Below are positions 1-7,676 of a stretch of DNA of 37,623 bases, piece by piece. The stretch's first letter is position 1, and every line of letters starts with the position of its first letter. This stretch comes from Acidovorax sp. GTDB lineage: Bacteria; Pseudomonadota; Gammaproteobacteria; Burkholderiales; Burkholderiaceae_C. The position numbers and the translations under genes were made by a program. The stretch covers positions 1 through 37,623 of the forward strand of contig NZ_JAJTBB010000033.1 in NCBI RefSeq assembly GCF_021287135.1, given 5' to 3'. The notes under the pieces are model-generated. The model saw only the letters and a program-made list of their open reading frames with translations, was not told where the DNA came from and made no database searches.

Positions 1-361
1 CCCCGCCGCAGGCGCAGCCAGCAGGGGTGGGACAGCCGAACAGCCAAACAGCCACACGGGCCATCGCTGCGCTCGGCCCCGCCTTCGCGGGCGCAAGCGC
101 CTCGCGCTGCGAAAGCCAGGCCGGGCGCAGCGCAGCGCAGCAATGGCCCGTGTGGATGTCCGATCCCCGGGTTCCCTTCAGGATGCGCCGAGGAGCGCAG
201 CGGGCGGGGTGGCCTGTGTGCCGCAGGACACACAGGCTTCGTGCTCTGACTCGCTGCGGTTGTCCGAGCGGCGCGCGCAGCGCAAAGCGAGTTCCGCAGC
301 GCACCCCGCCCGCGAGCACCGCAGGTTGCCCGTAGCGAAGCGGAGGGACGCAGCCTGTAGG

Positions 362-425
362 GTCGCCCTTTCTTTGGTTCCTTTCTTTCGGCGACGCGAA
401 AGAAAGGGACTCGCCGCCGGGCGAC
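362..425. repeat. Nested inverted-repeat element
   Basis: An outer stem GTCGCCC (362-368) pairs with GGGCGAC (419-425). Inside it a perfect 11-bp stem, CCTTTCTTTCG (380-390) with CGAAAGAAAGG (397-407), closes a 6-base loop. A further CCCTTTCTTT motif at 366-375 could compete with the inner left arm. I recall similar 'CCTTTCTTT...AAAGAAAGG' blocks as dispersed non-coding repeats in Acidovorax-like and Xanthomonas genomes. Whether it is transcribed is unknown. Confidence 0.6.
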
Positions 426-489
426 TCCCGGCCTCCGCCCTCAGCGAAAGCATGCTGCGCAAATGGGCGAGCGAGCGGTCGCGCCCCGG

Positions 490-533
490 CTTCGACAGGC
501 TCAGCCCGAACGGTTGGGGAATCGTCCCCCAAC
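490..533. repeat. Dispersed 'TTCGACAGGCTCAGCCCGAA' repeat with hairpin
   Basis: Positions 490-513 carry a sequence that occurs in many proteobacterial genomes as an intergenic repeat (recalled, not searched). It is followed by a dyad GTTGGGG (513-519) / CCCCAAC (527-533) with a 7-base loop. No T-tract follows on either strand, so a terminator role is not supported. Confidence 0.5.
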
Positions 534-573
534 GTCTGCAAGCTCCGTCCGAGCGGCAAACGCAATCATCAAA

Positions 574-630
574 GCTATCAAATCAATAGCTGCCTGCGCT
601 TTCCCATCAAGCGCTAGTGCCCAAAAATCC
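574..630 (+). repeat. Comamonadaceae-type dispersed repeat, copy 1
   Basis: It begins with GCTATCAAATCAATAGC, followed by a GCGCTT...AAGCGC dyad and a CCAAAAA tail. The same architecture recurs at 14109, 21822, 30226 (inverted) and 36702. It lies just beyond the 3' end of the leftward aminotransferase gene. Confidence 0.75.
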
Positions 631-648
631 TTGAAGAAACCCTTCCCA

Positions 649-1821
649 TCACCCCTTCAACCACCCCCTCAACCTGCGAACCCCTTCCTCCAACCTCCCC
701 ACATCCTGGCTTGCAAAACACCACCGCAGCCACCCCGACGCCTCGTCGCCAAACGCACTGCCCGGCGCCAACCCCAGCCCCGCCTCCCGCACCAGCCGCT
801 TGGCCAGCGTCAGGCAATCGTCGTAACCGTCGATGTGGAAGAACGCATACATGCCGCCCAGCGGTGTGGCCACCGACACGCCGGGCACGTCGGCCAGCAG
901 CGGCACCAGCGTGTCGCGGCAGGTCTTCAGGTGCGCCACCAGCGCAGGCGTCACTTCCCCCGTGCGCTGCAGCGCCACCGTGGCGCCGCGCTGCACGAAC
1001 ACCGGCGCGCACGAGGTGTTGAACTCGATCAGCTTGCCCACGGCGTGCGTGAGTGAGGGCGGCAGCACCAGCCAGCCCAGGCGCCAGCCGGTCATCAGGA
1101 AGCTCTTGGAAAAGCTGTGCGTCACGATGAGCCGGTCTTCCGGGGCGGCCACGTCCAGAAAGCTGGGCGCGGCGCCGTTGGCCGTGTCGCCTGCGTAATA
1201 CAGGCGCTCGTACACCTCGTCGGCCAGAATCCACGTGCCCGTGCGGCGGCAGTGCGCCAGGATGGCGGCCTGCTCTTCGCGCGTGAGCGTCCAGCCCGTG
1301 GGGTTATTGGGCGCGTTCACCACCAGCAAGCGCGTGCCGGGCGTGATGGCGGCCAGCAGCGCATCCATGTCCAGCCGCCACGCGCCGTGTGCGTCGGCCA
1401 CCAGCGGCACGGTGCGCACCTGGGCGCCCAGGATGCGCGGCTGCGCCACCAGGTTGGGCCACACGGGCGTGACCAGCACCACCTCGTCGCCCGCATCCAC
1501 CAGCGCCTGCATGGCCACCATCAGGCCGTTCACGCCGCCGGACGTGACTGCGATGCGGTCGAACCATGCGTCGGTGTGCTGCTGCGGGTGCAGGCCGTGC
1601 ATGTAGCCTGCGATGGCGTGCCGCAGCTCCGGCAGGCCCAGGTTGTGCGCGTAAAACGTCTCGCCGTGCTGCAGCGACGCAATGGCCGCCTCGCGGATGA
1701 AATCGGGGGTCACCTCGTCGCTCTCGCCAAACCAGAACTTCAGCACATCGCTGCGCCCCAGGCCCTCGTTGGCGACCTCGCGGATGCGCGACTCTTCGAG
1801 GCTTTGAACTACTGCTCGCAT
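649..1821 (-). CDS. PLP-dependent aminotransferase, class I/II
   Basis: A 390-residue cytoplasmic enzyme of fold-type I (AspC/AAT-like). Visible motifs are NNPTG at residues 172-176, DEVY at 201-204 (Asp contacting the PLP pyridine nitrogen), SFSKSF with the presumed Schiff-base lysine K239, GWRLGW with a phosphate-contacting arginine (R247), and a C-terminal WLRWCFA segment carrying the likely substrate-carboxylate arginine. Length is normal for the family. The start at 1821 has a good AAGGAG (1827-1832, complementary strand). The gene is divergent from the aldehyde dehydrogenase at 1903, with only 81 bp between the starts. The amino-acid substrate cannot be read from the sequence. A role beside a semialdehyde dehydrogenase (amino acid to semialdehyde to acid) is only an inference, because the pair is divergent and not co-transcribed. 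Confidence 0.9.
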   Translation of the reverse strand: MRAVVQSLEESRIREVANEGLGRSDVLKFWFGESDEVTPDFIREAAIASLQHGETFYAHNLGLPELRHAIAGYMHGLHPQQHTDAWFDRIAVTSGGVNGLMVAMQALVDAGDEVVLVTPVWPNLVAQPRILGAQVRTVPLVADAHGAWRLDMDALLAAITPGTRLLVVNAPNNPTGWTLTREEQAAILAHCRRTGTWILADEVYERLYYAGDTANGAAPSFLDVAAPEDRLIVTHSFSKSFLMTGWRLGWLVLPPSLTHAVGKLIEFNTSCAPVFVQRGATVALQRTGEVTPALVAHLKTCRDTLVPLLADVPGVSVATPLGGMYAFFHIDGYDDCLTLAKRLVREAGLGLAPGSAFGDEASGWLRWCFASQDVGRLEEGVRRLRGWLKG

Positions 1822-1902
1822 GCAATCTCCTTCAGCAACACGGTCATCATCGCAGGCGTATAGTCATTTGTCCTTTTTCTCACCAACGTCCGACCAACGC
1901 CC
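1822..1902. promoter_or_regulatory. Divergent promoter region, aminotransferase / aldehyde dehydrogenase
   Basis: 81 bp separate two divergent start codons. A TATAGT hexamer (1859-1864) is a plausible -10 box for the rightward gene, but no good -35 is seen. It would give a short leader with no visible Shine-Dalgarno sequence. The leftward gene has a clear AAGGAG. Confidence 0.4.
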
Positions 1903-3339
1903 ATGACTTATCCCAACACCCAGCTTTTCATCGCAGGCCAGTGGCAAGACGCTGCCGACGGCAAGACGCTTGCCGTGTTCAACCCCGCCACGGGCAAGGA
2001 GGTCGGCCGTGTGGCGCATGCCAGCCAGCCGGACCTGGACCGTGCGTTGGAGGCTGCGCAAAAGGGATTTGAGGCCTGGCGCGACATGCCTGCCGCCGAG
2101 CGCGCGAAGACCATGCGCCGCGCCGCCGCGCTGATGCGCGAGCGGGCCGAGGCCATCGCCGCCATCATGGTGCAAGAGCAGGGCAAGCCCTTGGCCGAGG
2201 CCAAGGTCGAGACCCTGGCGTCGGCCGACATCATCGAATGGTTTGCCGACGAATCGCTGCGCGTGTACGGCCGCATCGTGCCCTCGCGCAACCTCAAGGC
2301 CACGCAGATGGTGCTGAAGGACCCCGTGGGCCCTGTGGCCGCATTCACGCCGTGGAACTTCCCCATCAACCAGGTGGTGCGCAAGCTGGCCGCCGCGCTG
2401 GGCGCGGGCTGCTCCATCCTGGTCAAGGCACCCGAAGAAACCCCCGCCAGCCCGGCCGAGCTGATCCGCGCGTTCGCCGACGCGGGCGTGCCCGCTGGCA
2501 CCGTGGGCCTGGTGTACGGCAACCCGGCCGACATCTCCAGCTACCTGATCCCGCACCCCATCATCCGCAAGGTCACCTTCACGGGCTCCACGCCCGTGGG
2601 CAAGCAACTGGCGGCGCTGGCGGGCAAGCACATGAAGCGCGTGACCATGGAACTGGGCGGCCACGCCCCGGTGATCGTGGCCGAGGACGCCGACCTCGAA
2701 TTGGCCATCAAGATCAGCAGCGGCGCCAAGTTCCGCAATGCGGGCCAGGTGTGCATCTCGCCCACACGCTACCTGGTGCACGAGAGCATCCGCGCCGATT
2801 TCGTGGCCGCCTTCGCCAAGTACGCCCAGGGCCTCAAGGTGGGCGACGGCCTCACGGCCGGCACGCAGATGGGGCCGCTGGCCAACCCCCGCCGCATCAC
2901 GGCCATGGCCGACCTGATGGCCGATGCCGTGCAGCAGGGCGCCACGCTGGTGACGGGCGGTGAGCGCATCGGCAGCGAAGGCAACTTCTTCCAGCCCACG
3001 GTGCTCAACGATGTGCCGCTGTCGGCCCGCATCGTGAACGAAGAGCCCTTCGGCCCCGTGGCGGCCGTGCGCGGCTTTGAAAAGATCGAGGACGCCATCG
3101 CCGAAGCCAACCGCCTGCCGTTTGGCCTGGCCGGGTACGCCTTCACGTCCTCGCTGAAGAACGCGCACCTGCTGGCCCAGCGCTTGGAAGTGGGCATGCT
3201 GTGGATCAACCAGGCCGCTGCGCCGGCGGCCGAGCTGCCCTTTGGCGGCCTCAAGGACTCGGGTTACGGTTCCGAAGGTGGCCCCGAGGCCATCGAGGCG
3301 CACCTGAACACGCGCCTGGTCTCGATCATGAACGTCTGA
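1903..3339 (+). CDS. NAD(P)-dependent aldehyde dehydrogenase, succinate-semialdehyde type
   Basis: 478 residues, the normal length for the succinate-semialdehyde dehydrogenase (GabD/Sad) branch of the ALDH superfamily. It shows FTPWNFPIN with the catalytic Asn N152, the cofactor lysine K175, FTGSTPVGK (226-234), the general base E250 in ELGG, the nucleophile C284 in GQVCISPTR, and EEPFGPVA near 379-386. It should oxidise a semialdehyde (succinate semialdehyde or a close analogue) to the acid in the cytoplasm. The chosen start gives the usual N-terminus (TQLFIAGQW). No Shine-Dalgarno sequence is visible before it, which is unusual among its neighbours. Hairpins at 3362-3377 and 3395-3413 follow the stop, without a T-tract. 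The exact substrate is uncertain. Confidence 0.9.
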   Translation: MTYPNTQLFIAGQWQDAADGKTLAVFNPATGKEVGRVAHASQPDLDRALEAAQKGFEAWRDMPAAERAKTMRRAAALMRERAEAIAAIMVQEQGKPLAEAKVETLASADIIEWFADESLRVYGRIVPSRNLKATQMVLKDPVGPVAAFTPWNFPINQVVRKLAAALGAGCSILVKAPEETPASPAELIRAFADAGVPAGTVGLVYGNPADISSYLIPHPIIRKVTFTGSTPVGKQLAALAGKHMKRVTMELGGHAPVIVAEDADLELAIKISSGAKFRNAGQVCISPTRYLVHESIRADFVAAFAKYAQGLKVGDGLTAGTQMGPLANPRRITAMADLMADAVQQGATLVTGGERIGSEGNFFQPTVLNDVPLSARIVNEEPFGPVAAVRGFEKIEDAIAEANRLPFGLAGYAFTSSLKNAHLLAQRLEVGMLWINQAAAPAAELPFGGLKDSGYGSEGGPEAIEAHLNTRLVSIMNV

Positions 3340-3448
3340 CCTCACTGGCGCATCCCCGTTGCCGGCAGTGCTGCCGGTGCGGGGCCTTGCCCGGGCCTGC
3401 GCCTGCCGCAGGCGGCTCCCCGAAGATTCTTCCGAACCTTGCCAACGC

Positions 3449-3494
3449 TTGACGAGGTCTGGTAAATACATATCATGATATATATCGTGAGGTG
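3449..3494 (+). promoter_or_regulatory. Promoter and probable autoregulatory operator of the marR-type gene
   Basis: TTGACG (3449-3454), a 16-bp spacer and TATCAT (3471-3476) each match the sigma-70 consensus at 5 of 6 positions. The -10 box lies inside a perfect 12-bp palindrome, ATATCATGATAT (3470-3481), in an AT-rich patch unlike the surroundings. GAGGTG (3489-3494) is the ribosome-binding site for the ATG at 3501. A repressor bound to the palindrome would cover the -10 box, which fits MarR-style autorepression. Confidence 0.65.
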
Positions 3495-3500
3495 ATTTGA

Positions 3501-4028
3501 ATGGTGGACGACGTCGTTAAAGAGCTGGGGTTCCTCACGCTCGGAACCCGCTTCAAGCGCATTGGCGAAGCCCTGCAGGCGCAGACCCAGGCGGTGCTGC
3601 TCCAGCATGGGATGGACCTGCCCGCGGCGCACTTTCCGCTGCTGGCGGCGCTGGACTGGCATGGCCCGCTGGGCGTGGGCGAACTGAGCGACGCGGTGGG
3701 CGTGAGCCAGCCGGTGGTCACGCGCTCGCTGCGGGGGCTGGAAGAGCGCGGGCTGGTGCAGTCGGAATCCGTGGAGGGCGACCGGCGCGTGCGGCGGCTG
3801 GCGCTCAGCCCTGCAGGGCAGGCGCTGGTGCGCCGGGCCAAGCGTGAGGTGTGGCCGTTGCTCGATGCGTCGGTCGCGCAGGTGTGCGCGGGGCTGCAGG
3901 GGCCGCTCTTGGACCAGCTGGCCGCGGTGGAGCAGGGGCTGGAGCGCACGTCGCTGCTGCAGCGTTCGGCCAGGGCGCTGGCCAGGCAGCCCGCCGCAGC
4001 GGGCCGTTCAGGAGGCAAAAAACCATGA
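3501..4028 (+). CDS. MarR family transcriptional regulator
   Basis: A 175-residue winged-helix regulator. The recognition region GELSDAVGVSQPVVTRSLRG (about residues 60-79) and the wing GDRRVRRLALSPAGQ (about 93-107) are typical of MarR. N- and C-terminal helices would form the dimer interface. MarR proteins are usually repressors released by small aromatic ligands or oxidants; the ligand here is unknown. The gene overlaps the downstream acetyltransferase by 4 bp (ATGA), so the two are translationally coupled. It is probably autoregulated through the palindrome at 3470-3481. The C-terminal tail after about residue 160 is Ala/Arg/Gly-rich and likely disordered. Confidence 0.92.
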   Translation: MVDDVVKELGFLTLGTRFKRIGEALQAQTQAVLLQHGMDLPAAHFPLLAALDWHGPLGVGELSDAVGVSQPVVTRSLRGLEERGLVQSESVEGDRRVRRLALSPAGQALVRRAKREVWPLLDASVAQVCAGLQGPLLDQLAAVEQGLERTSLLQRSARALARQPAAAGRSGGKKP

Positions 4029-4717
4029 ACCATGATGGAATGAACAACCCGTTCGACCGGCCCGTCTGGGCCTCGCTGGCCAGCGCGCCTCATCTGGCGG
4101 AGGGTGGGCCGCTGGCCCGCCGCTACCGGCGTGACGTGAACCTGTTCGCATCCGCGCGGGACGACGAGGACGGTGCATGCCTCGCGGCGCTGGGCGCCCT
4201 GGTGCAGCCGGGGGAGTCCGTGTTCGTGCTGCAGGTCCCGCCCATTGCACTGCCCCCCGGCCTGCAGGCGCTTCGGCGTGCGCAGGGTGTGCAGATGCTG
4301 GCCGTGCGCCCGGTCGCGCCGGAGGCGGGCGCGGACGAGGTGCTGGAGCTGGGCGACGCCGACGCGGCAGAGATGCTGGCCCTGGCGCAACTGACCGAGC
4401 CGGGCCCCTTTCTGCCGCGCACGCACGCGATGGGCCGGTTTCTGGGCATCCGGGTCAGCGGCCGGCTGGCGGCCATGGCCGGGGAACGCATGCGTTTCGC
4501 CGGGGGCACGGAAGTCAGCGGTGTCTGCGTCCACCCGGACTTTCGCGGCCGCGGGCTGGCGCGGCGCCTGTCATCGCTCGTGGCCCATGCCGCCCAGCAG
4601 CGCGGCGATCAGCCGTTTCTGCACGCCTGGGTGACCAACCGGGCCGCCATCGCGTTGTACGAGAGCCTGGGTTTCGAGGTTCGCACCGAGGTACAGGTGG
4701 CGGTGCTGGGGCGGTAG
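4025..4717 (+). CDS. GNAT family N-acetyltransferase (FR47-like)
   Basis: 230 residues from the ATG at 4025, which has GGAGG at 4011-4015 and overlaps the marR-type stop by 4 bp. An in-frame extension to 3851 exists but would run deep into the regulator gene and is not needed. The GNAT acetyl-CoA site is clear in the C-terminal half: VCVHPDFRGRGLARRL (motif A, R/QxxGxG/A as RGRGLA) followed by WVTNRAAIALYESLGF (motif B). The N-terminal about 120 residues are less conserved, as in FR47-like members. The product probably acetylates a small molecule or an amino acid. Coupling to a MarR regulator suggests a detoxification role (inference). Confidence 0.88.
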   Translation: MNHDGMNNPFDRPVWASLASAPHLAEGGPLARRYRRDVNLFASARDDEDGACLAALGALVQPGESVFVLQVPPIALPPGLQALRRAQGVQMLAVRPVAPEAGADEVLELGDADAAEMLALAQLTEPGPFLPRTHAMGRFLGIRVSGRLAAMAGERMRFAGGTEVSGVCVHPDFRGRGLARRLSSLVAHAAQQRGDQPFLHAWVTNRAAIALYESLGFEVRTEVQVAVLGR

Positions 4718-4883
4718 CCGCAGATGGATGACAGCGGGTGGCAGAGCTGGCCGTTGCTGCGTGGGGTGCGTGGCCGCCCCCCATCGGCTGCGCCGGCGGT
4801 CCGGGAACTTCCGCAGAGCTTCCTAAGCGCGGATTAATCTGCGCTGGCTAACCTCCCGGAAAAATCCATCACCGGAGGTGCCT

Positions 4884-5237
4884 GTGGGCCGAAACATTTC
4901 CTTTTTCCTCGGAGCCGCTGCGCTGGCGTTGTCGCCGCTGGTGCTGCCGTCCGCCTGGGCGGCCGGTGCAGAAAAGCCCGCCGCGCAGCCGCCGTCAGCC
5001 GTGCCGGGCTTCACCCGGGAGCGCCTGGAGGACGCATGCACCACCGAGCCGCGCAGCGAGTGGCTGCCCGAGGCGGAAATGCGGCTGCTGGCCGAGTTCC
5101 GCGGGTACAAGATCGTGACGTTCAAGATCGCCAAAGGCAACTGCTACGAGGTCTACGGCTTCAAGGGTGGGCAGATGGTGGAGGCGTATTTCCACCCCGT
5201 CACGTCCAAGCTCGTGCGGCAGAACGTCGCCAAATAG
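4884..5237 (+). CDS. Small exported PepSY-like protein
   Basis: 117 residues starting at the GTG at 4884. GGAGG (4874-4878) is correctly spaced for this codon; a GTG at 4878 would lie inside that Shine-Dalgarno sequence. Residues 1-25 form a signal peptide ending near AWA-AGA. The mature part contains EMRLLAEFRGYKIVTFKIAKGNCYEVYGF...VEAYFHPVTSKLV, the alternating pattern of PepSY/PepSY_2 domains (a short beta-rich domain, often a periplasmic inhibitor or binding module). Two cysteines (in DACTTEP and GNCYEVYG) could form a disulfide in the periplasm. It is monocistronic, and its function is unknown. Confidence 0.8.
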   Translation: MGRNISFFLGAAALALSPLVLPSAWAAGAEKPAAQPPSAVPGFTRERLEDACTTEPRSEWLPEAEMRLLAEFRGYKIVTFKIAKGNCYEVYGFKGGQMVEAYFHPVTSKLVRQNVAK

Positions 5238-5300
5238 CCGCGGGCGGCAAGCGCACGGATCGCTGGGCGAAGCCCGGTTCCGGCCGCCGGCACCGCGAAC

Positions 5301-6248
5301 TCACGGTCCCCTGTGCGCCGCCACCGGGGCCATTTCCCGCAGCAAGTCCACGAACGCCCGGACCTTCGCGGGCCTGAAGCGTGCCGTGGGAAACACCGCG
5401 TGGATGCCGCCCAAGGGCAGTCCCCACTGCGGCAGCACATGGACCAGCCGCCCGGTCTCCAGGTCCTCTGCCACCGCATAGTCCGGCAACACGGACAGCC
5501 CTGCGCCGTAGCGCACCGCCTCGCGCACGGCCAACGTGGCGTCCATCGACATCACGGCGTGCACCGAGACGCTCTGGCGCTCCCGTTCGCCCCGCGAGAA
5601 GCTCCAATGCGTGGGGTCGCGCAAGGCGGTATTGGCCACGAACGGAAGCTGGGCTACGCCTTGCGGGTCGGCCAGGGCGTCCACGGAGCCCTTCCACGCT
5701 GGTGCTGCGACCAGCAGTTGCCGGAATGCGCCAATCTGCCGGGACTGCACCCCCGCGTCCGTCAACCACCCCACGCGGATAGCCAGCTCCACCTGGCCGG
5801 ACATCACGTCGAGCGACTGGTCGCTCAGAATCGCGTCCACCTTGCACTGCGGATAACGCCGCGTGAACTCCGTGATGGCCGGCACGATGGTCGTGATGCC
5901 GTAGTCCAGCGCCGCGGTCAGCCGCAACGTGCCGGTCGGCTCCGTCACCCGTTCCCCCAGTTCATCGAATGCGTCGTGCGCCTCCTTCAGGATCAAGGCG
6001 CAGCGCTCGTGAAACGCCTTGCCTGCGTCCGTGGCCGTCACCCGGCGGGTGGTGCGTGTGAGCAGCGTGGTGCGGAACTCCTGCTCCAGCCGTGCCACCT
6101 GCTGGCTGACGACGGCCTTGGTGATGCCCAGCCGTTCGGCGGCCGCCGTGAAACTACCCGTCTCGACCACCGCCGCGAAGTACGCCATGCGCTTGAGGTT
6201 GGCGAGGTGGCTGGCGCCGGATTCCTCGTTATTGTTTGCTTTTGCCAT
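5301..6248 (-). CDS. LysR family transcriptional regulator
   Basis: 315 residues. The N-terminal winged HTH is clear (FAAVVETGSFTAAAERLGIT then KAVVSQQVARLEQEF, about residues 24-58), followed by a substrate-binding domain of the usual length (about 105-300). It resembles the large group of LTTRs that regulate a divergent neighbour. The adjacent divergent gene encodes a periplasmic solute-binding protein, so that gene and the downstream DoxX gene are the expected targets. A 23-bp dyad lies 14 bp upstream of its start. The 3' end converges with the small PepSY gene across 63 bp. Confidence 0.93.
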   Translation of the reverse strand: MAKANNNEESGASHLANLKRMAYFAAVVETGSFTAAAERLGITKAVVSQQVARLEQEFRTTLLTRTTRRVTATDAGKAFHERCALILKEAHDAFDELGERVTEPTGTLRLTAALDYGITTIVPAITEFTRRYPQCKVDAILSDQSLDVMSGQVELAIRVGWLTDAGVQSRQIGAFRQLLVAAPAWKGSVDALADPQGVAQLPFVANTALRDPTHWSFSRGERERQSVSVHAVMSMDATLAVREAVRYGAGLSVLPDYAVAEDLETGRLVHVLPQWGLPLGGIHAVFPTARFRPAKVRAFVDLLREMAPVAAHRGP

Positions 6249-6261
6249 ACAGATTATCTGG

Positions 6262-6309
6262 ATTGACGGGATTTATTTGTCAATGCGGCCTGCCTACGAT
6301 GCCCGCATT
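6262..6309. promoter_or_regulatory. LysR-type operator: two overlapping dyads
   Basis: ATTGAC (6262-6267), 11 bases, GTCAAT (6279-6284): perfect 6-bp arms with an 11-base spacer, in the size range of LTTR recognition boxes. A second perfect dyad, AATGCGG (6282-6288) / CCGCATT (6303-6309), overlaps its right edge. Both lie between the LysR start (6248) and the solute-binding protein start (6481). Identification as the LysR site is inferred from position and symmetry. Confidence 0.6.
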
Positions 6310-6480
6310 GAGCACATCCCGCCAGAGTTTCAGAACATTCCAGCGCCGTGGCGCCCCTCTGTAGGTCTTTCCGCCCCAGGGCCGGCGGCGCCCGAAAACC
6401 CCGATTTCCCCTTCTTTTCATGACTGGCCGCCCGCGCGGCTCTCTGAATTCTTCCCCCCGTGTCCTTCGAAAGAAAAAGC

Positions 6481-7593
6481 ATGCAGATCGTTCTCCCCTT
6501 GCGCATCACCTGCCTGGCCCTCGCGCTCGCAGCCACAGGTTTCTCCGTCCACAGCCAGGCCCAGACGCCACCGACGCAGGCGGCCACGGCTGTCGAGCGC
6601 GATGGCGCGGGCCAGTCGCTGGACGACTTGTACCAGGCGGCTCTCAAGGAGGGCGGCCAGCTGACCGTGTACGCCGGCGGCGATGAGGTAACCCAGGGCT
6701 TTGGCATCCAGTCCAACTTCGAGCGCCGCTTTCCGGGCATGAAGATCAACATCGTGGTCGACCTGAGCAAGTACCACGACGCGCGCATCGAAGAGCAACT
6801 GCTGCGCAAGGACCTGGAAGTGGACGTGGCGCACCTGCAGACGCTGCACGATTTCGACAACTGGGCCGCACGCGGGCTGCTGCTGCCGTACAAGCCCATC
6901 GGCTGGGACCAGATTCCCACGGCCTACAAGGACCCGGCCGGCCGCTTTACCGGCCTGTTCATGCTGACCTTCGCCAACAGCTACAACAAGAACTACGTGT
7001 CGGCAGAGAATGCGCCGCGCGACTATTCGGACTTCCTCAAGCCCGAGTTCAAGGACCGCATCATCATCACGTACCCCAACGATGATGACGCCGTGCTGTA
7101 CCTGTTCGACAAGATCATCCAGAAGTACGGCATCGGGTTCATCGACAAGCTCAAGGCCAACGGCGTGCAATGGGTGCGTGGCACGCAGACCCCGCGCGAC
7201 GCGGTGGAGGCCGGCAAATACGCCGTCGCGACCGGCACGTCGGGCAGCTTCGTTCCGGTGGAATCGTCGGCGCTGCGCTTCGTGCTGCCCAAGAACGACC
7301 CCTTCCTCACCTGGGCGCAGACCGGTGCGATCTTCAAGGACGCCAAGCATCCGAATGCAGCCAAGCTGTACATGAGCTGGCAGTTGTCGCTGCCGGTGGC
7401 CTCCCACCCGCGGCAGTTCCCCATCCGCAAGGACGTGGCGCCGCTGCCAGGCTTCCAGACGGTCGACCACTACAACACCAGTCCCGAGGACTTTGTGGCG
7501 TTCATGCGGGACCGTGCCCGTGTGGAGCGCCTCAAGAGCCTCTTCGAGCGTTTGATCGGGCCCGTCCAAGGCATCTCTCCGCTGAAGGACTGA
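6481..7593 (+). CDS. Periplasmic solute-binding protein of an ABC transporter, ferric/thiamine-like (PBP type 2)
   Basis: 370 residues. The ATG at 6481 gives a clean signal peptide (hydrophobic residues 7-20, cleavage near SQA-QTP); a GTG at 6460 would add seven residues before it. The mature part has the lobe-1 opening LTVYAGGDE...QSNFERRFPGMKINIVVDLSKYHDARIEEQL and the hinge-region pattern seen in family-1 solute-binding proteins such as AfuA/FbpA. No permease or ATPase gene is adjacent, so it is an orphan binding protein here. It is followed 83 bp later by a DoxX gene and is probably controlled by the divergent LysR regulator. The ligand is not determinable from the sequence. Confidence 0.8.
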   Translation: MQIVLPLRITCLALALAATGFSVHSQAQTPPTQAATAVERDGAGQSLDDLYQAALKEGGQLTVYAGGDEVTQGFGIQSNFERRFPGMKINIVVDLSKYHDARIEEQLLRKDLEVDVAHLQTLHDFDNWAARGLLLPYKPIGWDQIPTAYKDPAGRFTGLFMLTFANSYNKNYVSAENAPRDYSDFLKPEFKDRIIITYPNDDDAVLYLFDKIIQKYGIGFIDKLKANGVQWVRGTQTPRDAVEAGKYAVATGTSGSFVPVESSALRFVLPKNDPFLTWAQTGAIFKDAKHPNAAKLYMSWQLSLPVASHPRQFPIRKDVAPLPGFQTVDHYNTSPEDFVAFMRDRARVERLKSLFERLIGPVQGISPLKD

Positions 7594-7676
7594 TGGTCCC
7601 TGAGGCTGTGCCCGCGAGCTGCACGAATGCGCTCCGGTGCACGGCTTTTCCTCCTTTCACGCTTGCGAGGCACCGT

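Larger units (their letters stand above)
1..648. other. Non-coding stretch rich in dispersed repeats
   Basis: No convincing gene lies here. The open frames present are arginine/alanine-rich, lack recognisable domains, overlap on both strands and have no good ribosome-binding site, as expected by chance in GC-rich DNA. The stretch holds a nested inverted repeat (362-425), a 'TTCGACAGGCTCAGCCCGAA' dispersed repeat with a following hairpin (490-533) and a copy of the GCTAT/AAGCGC repeat (574-630). It lies downstream of the leftward aminotransferase gene, so any of the hairpins could serve as its transcript end. None has a clear T-tract in that direction. Confidence 0.6.

Noticed and set aside
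27-589. Open frames of about 94-148 codons on both strands
   Set aside because: Arg/Ala/Ser-rich translations, mutual overlap, no domain and overlap with known-type dispersed repeats: chance frames in GC-rich DNA.
3362-3413. Hairpins after the aldehyde dehydrogenase as a terminator
   Set aside because: Two good stems but no T-tract; not called as an intrinsic terminator.
3851-4024. N-terminal extension of the GNAT protein
   Set aside because: It would overlap the marR-type gene by about 180 bp; the ATG at 4025 has an ideal Shine-Dalgarno sequence and the 4-bp coupling overlap.
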